From: Omnitrophica bacterium RIFCSPLOWO2_12_FULL_50_11
GTDB taxonomy: Bacteria; Omnitrophota; Omnitrophia; Omnitrophales; Danuiimicrobiaceae
DNA: 47,374 nucleotides
Assembly (NCBI GenBank): GCA_001804315.1
Contig: MHFT01000044.1
Coordinates: forward strand, 15,576-62,949
Reading direction: 5' to 3'
Part shown: piece by piece, positions 32,187-40,978 of the stretch
Numbering within the stretch: position 1 is the stretch's first letter
How the letters are laid out: each line of letters starts with the position of its first letter
The notes under the pieces: generated by a model
What the model saw: only the letters and a program-made list of their open reading frames with translations
Databases searched by the model: none
Told to the model about the DNA's origin: nothing
Program-made: the position numbers and the translations under genes

Positions 32187-33274
32187 CCAGGGTCATCTGG
32201 ACTCTGAGTCGAATACCAGGTTTTGGAATTCAAAAGTTCCGCCGATTGCGCGAAATGGTCCCGCCAGGCGATGGGTTTTTAAGCGAGAAAATCCTGGCCA
32301 TCGTGCGCGAGGAAGAGGATTGGGGGCGGGACTTTGTCCTCCAGTTTGAGGAAGCGTTTGCTTCTGGTGAGTTTGAACAGGAGATGGACCGGTGCGTCGA
32401 GAAGGGGATCGAGGTCGTGAACGTTTTTGACCCCGTCTATCCGAAACGGCTAGCTGCGATTTATGATCCGCCGTTAATTTTGTACGTCAAAGGGACACTG
32501 GTTCCAGAAGATGAAGCAGCTGTTGCGATCGTCGGCACGAGGCGGCCTACCCTTTATGGGCTGCGAACGTCAGAACGTTTTGCTTCTGAGCTTGCGATGC
32601 GGGGTGTGACCATCGTTTCCGGTATGGCAAAAGGAATTGACAGTGAAGCCCATCGAGGCGCCCTGCGAGCGAAGGGAAGAACAATCGCGGTCTTGGGATC
32701 CGGGCTCGATGTGATCTATCCAAAGGAAAACGTCTCGCTTTACAAAGAGGTAACGCAGCACGGTGCTGTCGTGAGTGAATTCCCTTTGGGAACAGCTCCT
32801 GTTCCTTTTAACTTCCCGAAACGTAACCGCTTGATCAGCGGACTTTCTATGGGTGTCGTGGTGATCGAAGCGAATCAAAAAAGCGGCTCCTTGATCACGG
32901 CTGCTTGTGCACTTGAAGAGGGACGGGAAGTCTATGCGGTTCCGGGCCCCATCGATTCTGTGACGTCGATTGGAACCAATCAGTTGATACAAAAAGGAGC
33001 GAAATTAACGATTTGGCCGCAAGATATCCTTGAGGATTTAGCGCCGCAGATTCATGCTTGTCTCAACGAGACGGGACCCGCACCGCAAAGGGCACCGGCT
33101 GGCGATTCCGCAGGCGAGATCGTCCTCAAGGTATTGAAAGGCAATCCTCTTTATTTCGACGAGATTCTGATGCAAACGTCCCATCATCCTGCCGAACTCC
33201 ATGAGAAACTGACCCGCCTCGAACTTGAAGGCGTCATCCGCCGCGAAATTGGCGGCCGTTACTCGCTCACCTAA
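32183..33274 (+). CDS. dprA: DNA-processing protein DprA
   Basis: A 363-residue protein that loads RecA onto incoming single-stranded DNA during natural transformation. The Rossmann core is typical: VAIVGTRRPTLYG, TIVSGMAKGIDSEAHRGAL, SGLDVIYPKEN, FPKRNRLISGLS and KSGSLITAACALEEGREVYAVPG. A C-terminal winged-helix domain (about 310-360) follows. Its ATG overlaps the ORF6N stop (ATGA). Competence or a DNA-uptake role is plausible, as the window also encodes a prepilin peptidase. Confidence 0.94.
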   Translation: MTRVIWTLSRIPGFGIQKFRRLREMVPPGDGFLSEKILAIVREEEDWGRDFVLQFEEAFASGEFEQEMDRCVEKGIEVVNVFDPVYPKRLAAIYDPPLILYVKGTLVPEDEAAVAIVGTRRPTLYGLRTSERFASELAMRGVTIVSGMAKGIDSEAHRGALRAKGRTIAVLGSGLDVIYPKENVSLYKEVTQHGAVVSEFPLGTAPVPFNFPKRNRLISGLSMGVVVIEANQKSGSLITAACALEEGREVYAVPGPIDSVTSIGTNQLIQKGAKLTIWPQDILEDLAPQIHACLNETGPAPQRAPAGDSAGEIVLKVLKGNPLYFDEILMQTSHHPAELHEKLTRLELEGVIRREIGGRYSLT

Positions 33275-33292
33275 AATGCTTTGCACCTTGGG

Positions 33293-33321
33293 TTGAAAAA
33301 CCGCTCAACCTCAGTTATACT
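33293..33321 (+). promoter_or_regulatory. Sigma70-type promoter, TTGAAA-17-TATACT
   Basis: TTGAAA (33293-33298) and TATACT (33316-33321) are 17 bases apart, 32 bases upstream of the RDD gene start. A GGTTGA/TCAACC dyad (33291-33310) overlaps the -35 and could be an operator or the weak end of dprA transcription. Confidence 0.6.
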
Positions 33322-33352
33322 TAGCCGATCTAATCAGAAAGGAGTGTCAGAA

Positions 33353-33949
33353 ATGGTGAATGGAGAATCTACTGTTGTTGGGGGGTCACAGCCGCAAGAA
33401 CATCAGCCGGCGCCAAAAGGAAGACGATTTGCGTCTGTGCTCATTGATCTTTTGGTCATTCCAATCGTCCTAGGTGTGATAGCGGGCGTTTCTTTGTGGG
33501 CGGTTCGAGATGACATTCGTAACGGGATTTTGATTGCAATTAATATCGGGTGGCTTCTTTTCAGAGACCTTGTATTTTCACCTGGCCGCAAGATGGTCGG
33601 TTTGAAGCTTAAGAGTACGGTGGGAGACCGTGTTACGCTGTTGCAGGTGGTCGTTCGTAACCTGACGATCGCTGCTCCAATTGCCCTCAGTACCGGTTAC
33701 CCCTGCGAGATTGCTAGAGTTTTTTTTCCGGCATTACTCTGGAGAAGGATCTGGTATTCATTTATCTTCTTGCTTGCCCTAATCGGCGGCGTTTCTCTCT
33801 TAGTATCTGCTCAGCATCTTCTTCTGAAGTTTGGTGCGGTCTTAGCGATTTTGATTCCACCCCTTTTCCTCGTCAAAGATAAAGAAAACTTGCCGGCGGG
33901 AGATCGGTTGATGGATGTGTTCGCGAAGACGCGTGTTGTATCCGAATAG
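33353..33949 (+). CDS. RDD-family membrane protein
   Basis: A 198-residue membrane protein. A short Gly/Gln/Pro-rich N-terminus is followed by the RDD signature RFASVLIDLLVI in the first helix, then INIGWLLFRDLVF and GRKMVGLKL, all family hallmarks. About four helices are visible. AAAGGAG lies 8 bases before the ATG. The next gene starts 7 bases after its stop. The role is unknown; some relatives affect ion transport. Confidence 0.82.
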   Translation: MVNGESTVVGGSQPQEHQPAPKGRRFASVLIDLLVIPIVLGVIAGVSLWAVRDDIRNGILIAINIGWLLFRDLVFSPGRKMVGLKLKSTVGDRVTLLQVVVRNLTIAAPIALSTGYPCEIARVFFPALLWRRIWYSFIFLLALIGGVSLLVSAQHLLLKFGAVLAILIPPLFLVKDKENLPAGDRLMDVFAKTRVVSE

Positions 33950-33955
33950 TTCAGC

Positions 33956-35086
33956 GTGAACAATCAACCGAACGTTGGCGATGTCATCAGCTTTGCTTGG
34001 TTGAAAACCAAGCAGATCTTGTTTCCCATCCAGTTCAAGCGCTGGCTTAAAATCTTCTTCATTGTCTGGCTGGCGGGTCAGGCTGGCGGTTTTAATTTCA
34101 ACATACCTAATCTGCCAGAAAGGAAAGAAGAAGTAGCCGAGGAACAAACGGTCGGCGAGCGTGCTACTGATGAGCCAACGGAAGAATCGGAACAGGGTAC
34201 CGGAACAGGCACGCAAAGTGGGGAAGAGCTTGACGACACGACCGGCATTCCTCAAACAGCTCCGACGACCCAACCTGAAACGGGCGTTACCGACGAAACG
34301 CAGGTTCCTCCCATTCCACTGGGTGTGTGGTTTGTTTTGATCCCGCTGGCTTTGGCTGTAGGTCTCCTTTTCGCGTGGCTCAGCGCCCGATTTAATTTCA
34401 TTCTGCTTGAATTGATGCAGAACCGCGACGTCCTTCTAAAAACTTCTTTTCGAATTCATAAACTGGCCGGAAATTCTTATTTTCTGTGGGCGCTTTGCTT
34501 TGGTTTGGTCGCGATTGTAAGTACCCTAGCAATTGTACTTTTGATCGGACTGTCTGCGACGTTCCTGAAAGCACTTTTGTGGTTGACTGTTCCTCTAGCT
34601 TTAGCGTTGATTATTGCACTGGTAATTATTGGTGTGCTCGTTATGGATTTCGTGCTTCCCATTATGTATCAGGATAAAATTCGGTGCATGGAAGCCTGCC
34701 GGAAATTTCTTGCCTTAAAGCCAGCCGTCGGATCCGTCGCCATTTATTTCGTAGTGAAAATCGCACTCGGTATTGTTGCGATGATCATTGCTTTTATAGT
34801 TGCCTTTGTGACAGCCTTAGCCTTTATCATTCTGGGCATCTTAATCGGGGTTTTAGGAGCACTTCTTGCGGCGGCGGTTACTTTTTTAAAGCCGGTATTG
34901 ATTGTGCTTGGAATCTTACTTTTAATTCCTGTGGTTTTGGCGATGTTAATTCTTATTGGTATCATTCTGTTGCCGATCCCGATTTTCTTCCGCGCCTTCG
35001 CGCTTGCCTATTTAGCAAAACTGATTTCCCAATACGACCTCTTGGGTTTTTCACCTCCGACCTCTGACGGACCCCTTGCAGCATGA
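33956..35086 (+). CDS. Polytopic membrane protein of unknown function
   Basis: A 376-residue protein. A hydrophobic segment at about 30-45 is followed by an acidic Thr/Glu/Gln-rich linker (about 58-122, probably extracytoplasmic), then about six to eight helices. The second half is almost wholly hydrophobic, with repeated Leu/Ile/Val/Ala runs. A conserved-looking core FNFILLELMQNRDVLLK and a FVLPIMYQDKIRCMEACRKF segment resemble DUF7544/DUF4013-type proteins, but this is a weak match. GTG start; it follows the RDD gene by 6 bases. Confidence 0.65.
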   Translation: MNNQPNVGDVISFAWLKTKQILFPIQFKRWLKIFFIVWLAGQAGGFNFNIPNLPERKEEVAEEQTVGERATDEPTEESEQGTGTGTQSGEELDDTTGIPQTAPTTQPETGVTDETQVPPIPLGVWFVLIPLALAVGLLFAWLSARFNFILLELMQNRDVLLKTSFRIHKLAGNSYFLWALCFGLVAIVSTLAIVLLIGLSATFLKALLWLTVPLALALIIALVIIGVLVMDFVLPIMYQDKIRCMEACRKFLALKPAVGSVAIYFVVKIALGIVAMIIAFIVAFVTALAFIILGILIGVLGALLAAAVTFLKPVLIVLGILLLIPVVLAMLILIGIILLPIPIFFRAFALAYLAKLISQYDLLGFSPPTSDGPLAA

Positions 35087-35149
35087 ACGTCCGATAAACC
35101 TCCTTTACAAACTTCTTGCTGCTTCTTATAATTGCGTACACATCTTCTT

Positions 35150-35201
35150 CCCCACCACGATTAACGTTCAATTGTTGCGACGGTTCTTAACGTGGTGGGG
35201 G
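35150..35201. repeat. Hairpin of the CCACCAC/GTGGTGG family, copy 3, upstream of thiS
   Basis: CCCCACCACG-A-TTAA (35150-35164) pairs with TTAA-CGTGGTGGGG (35187-35200) with one bulged A. The loop is about 22 bases. It lies 18 bases upstream of the thiS ATG. The GTGGTGGGGG arm is identical to copy 1. Confidence 0.8.
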
Positions 35202-35218
35202 TGCAGAAAAGGGAAGCT

Positions 35219-35419
35219 ATGATGGTTTGTCTGAACGCGAGCAAGCGCGAGGTACCACTTCGGTCGACACTTGAATCTTTAATCGAACTTCTTCATTTGG
35301 GGAAGAATTCGATTGTCATTGAGCTTAACCGTAAGGTGGTCGAGCGGACTGCTTACGCATCCACTGAACTCCACGAAAATGACGTTATCGAGATCGTTGG
35401 ATTTGTCGGGGGAGGATAA
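35219..35419 (+). CDS. thiS: ThiS-like sulfur-carrier protein
   Basis: A 66-residue beta-grasp protein ending in VGFVGGG, the C-terminal Gly-Gly used to carry thiocarboxylate sulfur for thiazole (thiamine) synthesis. The pattern fits: a short LN/NG start, TLESLIELLHL, IVIELNRKVVERTAY and LHENDVIEIVGFVGG. ATG 35219 (or 35222) follows AAAAGGGA. No thiG, thiF or thiH follows; topA begins 6 bases later, with its ribosome-binding site inside the last thiS codons. Confidence 0.82.
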   Translation: MMVCLNASKREVPLRSTLESLIELLHLGKNSIVIELNRKVVERTAYASTELHENDVIEIVGFVGGG

Positions 35420-35424
35420 GCAAA

Positions 35425-37488
35425 GTGGCGAAGAATTTAGTTATCGTTGAATCACCTGCAAAAGCAGGTACCCTTCATAAATTTTTGGGGCCGGGTTATC
35501 AAATCGAAGCTTCCTATGGACATGTCCGCGACCTGCCGAAAAGCAAAATGGGGGTAGACCTCGAAAATGGTTTTAAGCCCCATTACGTCATTCCTCAGAA
35601 GTCTAAAAAAGTGGTCCATCGCCTCCAGCAGCAAGCGAAGAAGGCGAGAGCAATTTACTTAGCACCCGATCCCGACCGAGAGGGTGAAGCGATCAGTTGG
35701 CATTTAGCGCACTTGTTCGCGGAGAATTCTAAAGCGATCTGGCGCGTGGCATTTAATGAGATCACGCGAGACGCAGTCCTGCAGGCGTTCGAACAGCCGC
35801 GCCGTATCGACCAAAAGTTGGTGGATGCGCAACAGGCGCGCCGCGTGCTCGATCGGATTGTGGGGTATGAATTAAGCCCTCTGCTTTGGAAAAAAGTAGG
35901 ACGCGGTTTAAGCGCAGGGCGTGTTCAATCCGTTGCGCTCCGTTTGATCGTTGAACGAGAGCGCGAAGTCAGGAAATTCAAGCCGGAAGAATATTGGTCC
36001 CTCGAGGCGCGGCTTTCCTCAGTGCAGCCCGCCGAGCGGGAAAAAGTTTTCAAAGCAAGGCTCGATCGAATCGGAAAAGCAAAAGTAGAACTTAAAAATG
36101 AGGCGGAAACACTTGAGCTCAAAGCTTTCATCGAGAAACAAGTGTTCCGCGTCGTCTCGATCCGGAAAAACGAGCGCCGGCGCCGGCCGCAAGCCCCGTA
36201 CAGCACCAGCAAAATGCAGCAGGAGGCTTATGGGCGGCTGGGATTTTCAGCGGCGAAGACGATGAGAATAGCACAGCAATTGTATGAGGGCGTTTCCTTG
36301 GGCGAAGAAGGAAGCATTGGGTTGATCACCTATATGCGTACCGATTCGGTGAACATCGCTCAATCTGCGCGTGAAGAAGCGCGGCGATACATTGGGGAAC
36401 ATTTTGGCCGTGACTATCTTCCTAAGATCCCGAATGTCTATCGTTCAAAGAAAGGAGCGCAAGAAGCGCACGAAGCCATTCGGCCGACTTCTGTCTATCA
36501 GCATCCGGACAAGATCAAGCGTTATCTTAATCCCGATCAATTCAAATTGTATGACTTAATTTGGCGCAAGTTTGTGGCATCACAAATGACCGTTGCCGTT
36601 GATCTTGTCACCTCCATTGAGATCCTGGCAGGAACCGAACATTTCTTCAAGGCGACCGGTACACGAAATTTATTTTCTGGTTTTTCAGCCGTTTTTGGCG
36701 ATTTGAGCAAAGCAGTCAAGAAGGACCAGAAACGAGATGAGGAAGAGAGCGCTCAGGAATTTCCTGAGCTCGTGCAAAATGAGGAGCTCAAGTGCCATGA
36801 ATTGATTGGCAATCAGCATTTTACGAAACCGCCTCCGCGCTTTAACGACGCAAGTCTCGTGAAAGTCCTCGAGGAAAAAGGAATCGGACGGCCGAGTACT
36901 TATGCGCCGATTATCTACACGCTCCTTACGCGTGGTTACGTCGAGCGCAAAAGCGGGGCGCTTATCCCGATGGAACTGGCGGAGATCGTGATCACGCTTT
37001 TGGTAAAGCATTTTCCGTCTATTTTGGATGTGAAGTTTACCGCTTTGATGGAAGAGGAACTCGACAAAATCGAAGAAGGGATGGTCGACTGGGTGAAGGT
37101 ACTGGAAAACTTCCACAAACCCTTTCGCGAGCGGCTTGCCGAAGCGAAAGAAATGATGAAAAACGTGAAGCGCGAAGCGGTTCCGGCTCATGAGGACTGT
37201 AAGGAATGCGGAAAGCCCATGCTGATCAAATGGGGCCGTTTCGGCAAGTTTATTGCCTGTTCTGGTTTTCCAAAATGCCGGAATACAAAGCCAATTTCGA
37301 CGGATGTACCGTGCCCGAAAGACGACTGCGGCGGTTATTTGGTCAAACGGAGGGGTAAAAAGGGGCGAAGTTTTTACGGTTGTTCCAAATATCCGGGTTG
37401 TAATTTCACGGCGAACCAACTTCCCGCGAGGGCTCCTTCCGGAAATGAGAAACCGCCAGAAGCCGATGAGATCGATGAAAATGTTTAA
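35425..37488 (+). CDS. topA: DNA topoisomerase I (type IA)
   Basis: A 687-residue enzyme relaxing negative supercoils. The Toprim domain (VIVESPAKAGTL, PDPDREGEAISWHL), the central gate domains and the catalytic Tyr303 in LITYMRTDSV are intact. GIGRPSTYAPII is a further signature. The C-terminus has two four-Cys zinc-ribbon units (CKECGKPM ... CSGFPKC and CPKDDCGG ... CSKYPGC). GTG start, with GGGGGAGGA 8 bases upstream. Confidence 0.95.
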   Translation: MAKNLVIVESPAKAGTLHKFLGPGYQIEASYGHVRDLPKSKMGVDLENGFKPHYVIPQKSKKVVHRLQQQAKKARAIYLAPDPDREGEAISWHLAHLFAENSKAIWRVAFNEITRDAVLQAFEQPRRIDQKLVDAQQARRVLDRIVGYELSPLLWKKVGRGLSAGRVQSVALRLIVEREREVRKFKPEEYWSLEARLSSVQPAEREKVFKARLDRIGKAKVELKNEAETLELKAFIEKQVFRVVSIRKNERRRRPQAPYSTSKMQQEAYGRLGFSAAKTMRIAQQLYEGVSLGEEGSIGLITYMRTDSVNIAQSAREEARRYIGEHFGRDYLPKIPNVYRSKKGAQEAHEAIRPTSVYQHPDKIKRYLNPDQFKLYDLIWRKFVASQMTVAVDLVTSIEILAGTEHFFKATGTRNLFSGFSAVFGDLSKAVKKDQKRDEEESAQEFPELVQNEELKCHELIGNQHFTKPPPRFNDASLVKVLEEKGIGRPSTYAPIIYTLLTRGYVERKSGALIPMELAEIVITLLVKHFPSILDVKFTALMEEELDKIEEGMVDWVKVLENFHKPFRERLAEAKEMMKNVKREAVPAHEDCKECGKPMLIKWGRFGKFIACSGFPKCRNTKPISTDVPCPKDDCGGYLVKRRGKKGRSFYGCSKYPGCNFTANQLPARAPSGNEKPPEADEIDENV

Positions 37489-37497
37489 GACGCACTG

Positions 37498-38370
37498 ATG
37501 GAAACATCCATTAACCGGTTCTTGAGGTTTCTCGACGCTGAGAAGAACGCCTCGCCTCATACGATTAAAAATTATGGCAGTGACCTGAGAGAATTTAACC
37601 GATTTGTTGGAAAAAAGTCGCCCGCCGAAATCGATTATCTGACGGTTCGCAGATTTTTAGCTTACCTCCGGGAAAAGAACGCTTTGAAAAGTACGATCTC
37701 ACGGAAGCTCGCATGCTTAAAGTCGTTCTTTAAATATCTCACACGTGAGCGCGTGTTAGAATCAAATCCGGCAAGCGGAATCGCGACACCTAAGCGGGAG
37801 CGACGGTTGCCCGCAGTTCTCGATGTGAGCGAAGTGGAGCAGTTGATTGAAGCGATAACGGGTGATTCCTGGGAAATCAAACGGGATCGAGCGATTCTAG
37901 AGGTCCTTTACGGATCGGGGATACGGGCTGGCGAGCTCGTCGGATTAGACGTGGAGGATATTGATTTGCTCAGTGGCATGGTTAAAGTTCGCGGCAAGGG
38001 TAAGAAGGAACGAATGGTTCCCATCGGCTCCTGTGCGGTGGAAGCCGTGAAGTCTTATTTGGATGTCCTCCCGTCCGGTTCGGACGGTCGATCAGGGCCT
38101 TTGTTCGTCAATCGTCGGGGATTACGACTTACCGACCGAAGTGTGCGTCGTATTATTGTCCAATGCGGGAAGAAAGCGGCCTTAAAAAAGGAAATTTCAC
38201 CTCATACGTTGCGGCACACATTTGCAACCCATCTCCTCGACCGCGGCGCCGACCTGCGAAGCGTTCAAGAGCTGCTCGGCCATGTCTATCTTTCAACGAC
38301 TCAGATTTACACCCACGTCTCTGCCAGCCGGCTTCGGGAAGCGTATGTGCACGCTCATCCGCGAGCTTAA
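37498..38370 (+). CDS. xerC: Tyrosine recombinase XerC-type
   Basis: A 290-residue site-specific recombinase that resolves chromosome dimers at dif. An N-terminal SAM-like DNA-binding domain (RFLRFLDAEKNASPHTIKNY) precedes the catalytic domain. The catalytic set is complete: Arg143 (GSGIRAGEL), Lys in the KGKGKKERMVP strand, His236 and Arg239 (HTLRHTFATHLL), His262 (LLGHVYLSTTQ) and Tyr271. Placement after topA is typical of housekeeping XerC rather than an integron or phage integrase. It could also be XerD/XerA-like; no dif site was found here. Confidence 0.9.
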   Translation: METSINRFLRFLDAEKNASPHTIKNYGSDLREFNRFVGKKSPAEIDYLTVRRFLAYLREKNALKSTISRKLACLKSFFKYLTRERVLESNPASGIATPKRERRLPAVLDVSEVEQLIEAITGDSWEIKRDRAILEVLYGSGIRAGELVGLDVEDIDLLSGMVKVRGKGKKERMVPIGSCAVEAVKSYLDVLPSGSDGRSGPLFVNRRGLRLTDRSVRRIIVQCGKKAALKKEISPHTLRHTFATHLLDRGADLRSVQELLGHVYLSTTQIYTHVSASRLREAYVHAHPRA

Positions 38371-38418
38371 AGGTTTCCCTTACCTGACCTCGCTTGGTAA
38401 ACGAAGGCGGAAAGGGCT

Positions 38419-39834
38419 GTGAACGTGATGACCCTAGTTTATGATCTTTTGTTTCTTGTGTTTGCTATTCTTTCGATCCCCAAGTTCCTTCTTCGTTTGA
38501 ATCAGGCAGAGGACTGGATCGATATGTTTTCCGAGCGTTTCGGTCGATTCCGAAAATCTTTCGACGATCAATTTTCCGGAAAGAAGGTGGTATGGCTTCA
38601 TGCGGTGAGTGTCGGCGAAGTGATGGCCTTGCGCCGGTGGATCCAGCTTTTTGGCGAGCGATATCCAGACTGGGTGCTGGCGTTGTCCGTGACGACACCG
38701 ACGGGACACGAGATTGCCAGCAAACTCTTTTCTGATCGAGCTGTTCTATTTTATGCGCCGTTTGATATCAGTTTTATTGTGCGGCGGTTTTTGCGCTTGA
38801 TTCAACCTAAGCTGATTTTGCTTATGGAAACCGAGATCTGGCCCAATCTGATTTCCCAAGCAGCACGCGCTGGCGTAACCGTTGGGATTTTGAACGGCCG
38901 GATTTCCGCGCGTTCGTTTCGGCGGTATTCCTTCGTGCGGTATTGGATGAGACCTATTGTCGGGAAACTTACGTTCTGTTTGGTACAGTCAGAACATGAT
39001 CGTGAGCGTTTTTTAAGATTGGGTATGAACAAGAGGCGGACGGCTGTATTGGGAAATATGAAATTTGATCAAATTGGATCGTGCGATCGTCATCCTAAGT
39101 CCTTCGCCGTCATCCTGAGCGGAGCAGCGGCTCAGGACAGGCTCCGCGAAGGATCTCGGACGGGATCCTTCGGCCCTTCGGGCCTCAGGATGACGGCTCA
39201 TGATGACGAGTTGGACACAAGCACCTCGGACCGTTTGGTGATCGTTGCCGGCAGCACGAGCTGGAATGAGGAGCAATTGCTTCTCGGCGTTTTTAAGCGT
39301 CTGCGCCAGTCCTTTCAGCGTTTACAACTTGTTTTGGCTCCGCGTCATCCAGAACAGATTTCTAAAGTACTCCGTGCTGTTAAGGCGGCCCAATTGCCTG
39401 TTCAACTTTTTTCGAAGAGCAGAGGAGCGGAATTTTGTCCGATTCTCCTGGTAGATCAGATGGGTATTTTAGCGTCTCTTTATCGTCGGGCGCACATTGT
39501 GTTCGTTGGGGGCAGCCTGGTTCGCCGCGGTGGTCAGAATCCAATTGAAGCAGCGGTCTTTAGAAAGCCATTGGTTCATGGGCCGCACGTATTTAATTTT
39601 TCCGCCGTTTACCAAGCGCTTGATGAACGAGACGCAGCGATTTGTGTTCATTCGGAGGACGAATTGTTTCAGAAGTTCAAGGTGCTTTTAGAGCAACCCG
39701 AGCTTCGAGAGCGGATGGGGAACGAAGCTTTTCGTGTGGTTCAAACGATGAAAGGAGCTACGATGCGAACCATGGATTTTTTGAGCCGTTGGATACGGTC
39801 TGACGAGCCTGTTCAGACGATGGTGCAGTCGTGA
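38419..39834 (+). CDS. waaA: Kdo transferase WaaA with an in-frame repeat insertion
   Basis: A 471-residue GT30 enzyme that adds Kdo to lipid A precursor at the inner membrane. It has an N-terminal membrane anchor (MTLVYDLLFLVFAILS), the acceptor-side catalytic Glu67 in LHAVSVGEVMALR, METEIWPN (Glu137-Glu139), and the C-terminal CMP-Kdo site with FVGGSLVRRGGQNPIEAA. Relatives are about 420-430 residues. The surplus is mostly residues about 222-270, encoded by a palindromic repeat at the domain junction. The GTG start is preceded by GGAAAGG; ATG 38428 is an alternative. The stop overlaps the lpxK GTG. Confidence 0.92.
   Translation: MNVMTLVYDLLFLVFAILSIPKFLLRLNQAEDWIDMFSERFGRFRKSFDDQFSGKKVVWLHAVSVGEVMALRRWIQLFGERYPDWVLALSVTTPTGHEIASKLFSDRAVLFYAPFDISFIVRRFLRLIQPKLILLMETEIWPNLISQAARAGVTVGILNGRISARSFRRYSFVRYWMRPIVGKLTFCLVQSEHDRERFLRLGMNKRRTAVLGNMKFDQIGSCDRHPKSFAVILSGAAAQDRLREGSRTGSFGPSGLRMTAHDDELDTSTSDRLVIVAGSTSWNEEQLLLGVFKRLRQSFQRLQLVLAPRHPEQISKVLRAVKAAQLPVQLFSKSRGAEFCPILLVDQMGILASLYRRAHIVFVGGSLVRRGGQNPIEAAVFRKPLVHGPHVFNFSAVYQALDERDAAICVHSEDELFQKFKVLLEQPELRERMGNEAFRVVQTMKGATMRTMDFLSRWIRSDEPVQTMVQS
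39106..39197. repeat. Palindromic repeat element inserted in the waaA reading frame
   Basis: GCCGTCATCCTGAG (39106-39119) and its exact complement (39184-39197) bound a 92-base element. Inside, CGAAGGATC (39147-39155) pairs with GATCCTTCG (39164-39172). A further partial copy of the end word lies at 39088-39098. It is translated as part of WaaA without breaking the frame. Confidence 0.85.
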
Positions 39835-40949
39835 CGTGGCGGAATTATTTCCGGCTGCTTGCGGAAGACAAATTGTATTCAAGCCCCTGGACCTGGCTTT
39901 GGAAACCTCTTCTAAAAATTGCGTCCTGGTTCTATGGATTTGGATTTCGTTTACATCAGGGAAGCTACAGCATTGGAATTTTCAAGCGCCGCGCTTTTGA
40001 CCGACCTGTCATCAGTGTAGGAAACGTTGCGTGGGGCGGTACGGGAAAGACACCGTTGGTGGAATATGTGTCGCGTTTCTATCTGGGGCGCAGAAAAGTT
40101 CCGCTCATTCTGGCTCGCGGCTATGGTTCGGATGAAAGTAAAGAGTTGGCACAGAAGCTTCCGGATGCGCAGTTCGGATTTGGAAAAAACCGTCTTGAGG
40201 CGGGGCGAAAAACGTTGGCCGCACATCCAGCGGATGTCATTATTTTAGACGACGGTTTCCAACATTGGCCGATCAAGCGGGATTTGGAAGTTGTCGTCAT
40301 TAATACGCTGAACCCATTCGGTAATGGTTCTTTGGTCCCGCGCGGAATCTTAAGGGAGCCGCTCACATGTTTGCAGCGTGCTTCATTGCTGATCTTGAAC
40401 GACGTGAATTTAGTGGCACGCCAAGAAGTTGAGGCGCTGAAAAGCAAGATTCGCCAGATCGCTCCACAGATCGATTTTGTCGAAGCCTATCATGAGCCGC
40501 TTTATTTTTACCGTCCTCATTCCGGCGAACGGATTTATTTCGACCGCATGGAAGGCAGGCGCGTGACAACCTTTTCAGGAATCGGCACCCCACGCTCCTT
40601 TCAGATTACGTTAAATCGTTTAGACATCAAAGTGATACGGAACTTTGAATTCTCGGATCATCATTTCTTTACGGAACAGGAGTTAAAAGAGATCCGAGAG
40701 ACCAAGGAGCTTAGCGAATCTGAAGAGGTGGTGACCACGGAGAAAGATTACTTTCGGTGCGAAGACAAGATCAAGATCATACTGAGACCGCTGATCTTAA
40801 AAGTTCGGTTGGTTGTGTCATCAAGAGAAGCCCTGCTTCATGAACACTTGGAACGTTTGATTGCAGGTGGATTAGAAATGGAACGTAGGGACGCTGTCTC
40901 TATGCCCAGCGCCGGCGCGGAAAAACACGCTCCATCATCGGGTGAGTAA
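39831..40949 (+). CDS. lpxK: Tetraacyldisaccharide 4'-kinase
   Basis: A 372-residue membrane-associated kinase that phosphorylates the 4' position of the lipid A disaccharide. It has an N-terminal hydrophobic helix, the P-loop VISVGNVAWGGTGKTPLV, ILDDGFQHWPIKRD, and the NPFGNGSLVPRGILREP loop. Its C-terminal VTTEKDYFR motif is also typical. GTG start overlaps the waaA stop (GTGA), so translation is coupled. The tail after about residue 350 is poorly conserved. Confidence 0.93.
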   Translation: MTWRNYFRLLAEDKLYSSPWTWLWKPLLKIASWFYGFGFRLHQGSYSIGIFKRRAFDRPVISVGNVAWGGTGKTPLVEYVSRFYLGRRKVPLILARGYGSDESKELAQKLPDAQFGFGKNRLEAGRKTLAAHPADVIILDDGFQHWPIKRDLEVVVINTLNPFGNGSLVPRGILREPLTCLQRASLLILNDVNLVARQEVEALKSKIRQIAPQIDFVEAYHEPLYFYRPHSGERIYFDRMEGRRVTTFSGIGTPRSFQITLNRLDIKVIRNFEFSDHHFFTEQELKEIRETKELSESEEVVTTEKDYFRCEDKIKIILRPLILKVRLVVSSREALLHEHLERLIAGGLEMERRDAVSMPSAGAEKHAPSSGE

Positions 40950-40978
40950 ACGGTGTCAATCGTTAAAACGTCTCGAAG

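Noticed and set aside
35087..35218. TPP riboswitch upstream of thiS
   Set aside because: The conserved CUGAGA and ACCUGAU elements are missing; only the copy-3 hairpin is present.
37498..38370. Integron or phage integrase
   Set aside because: Length, motifs and position after topA fit a housekeeping Xer recombinase; no attC sites or phage genes nearby.
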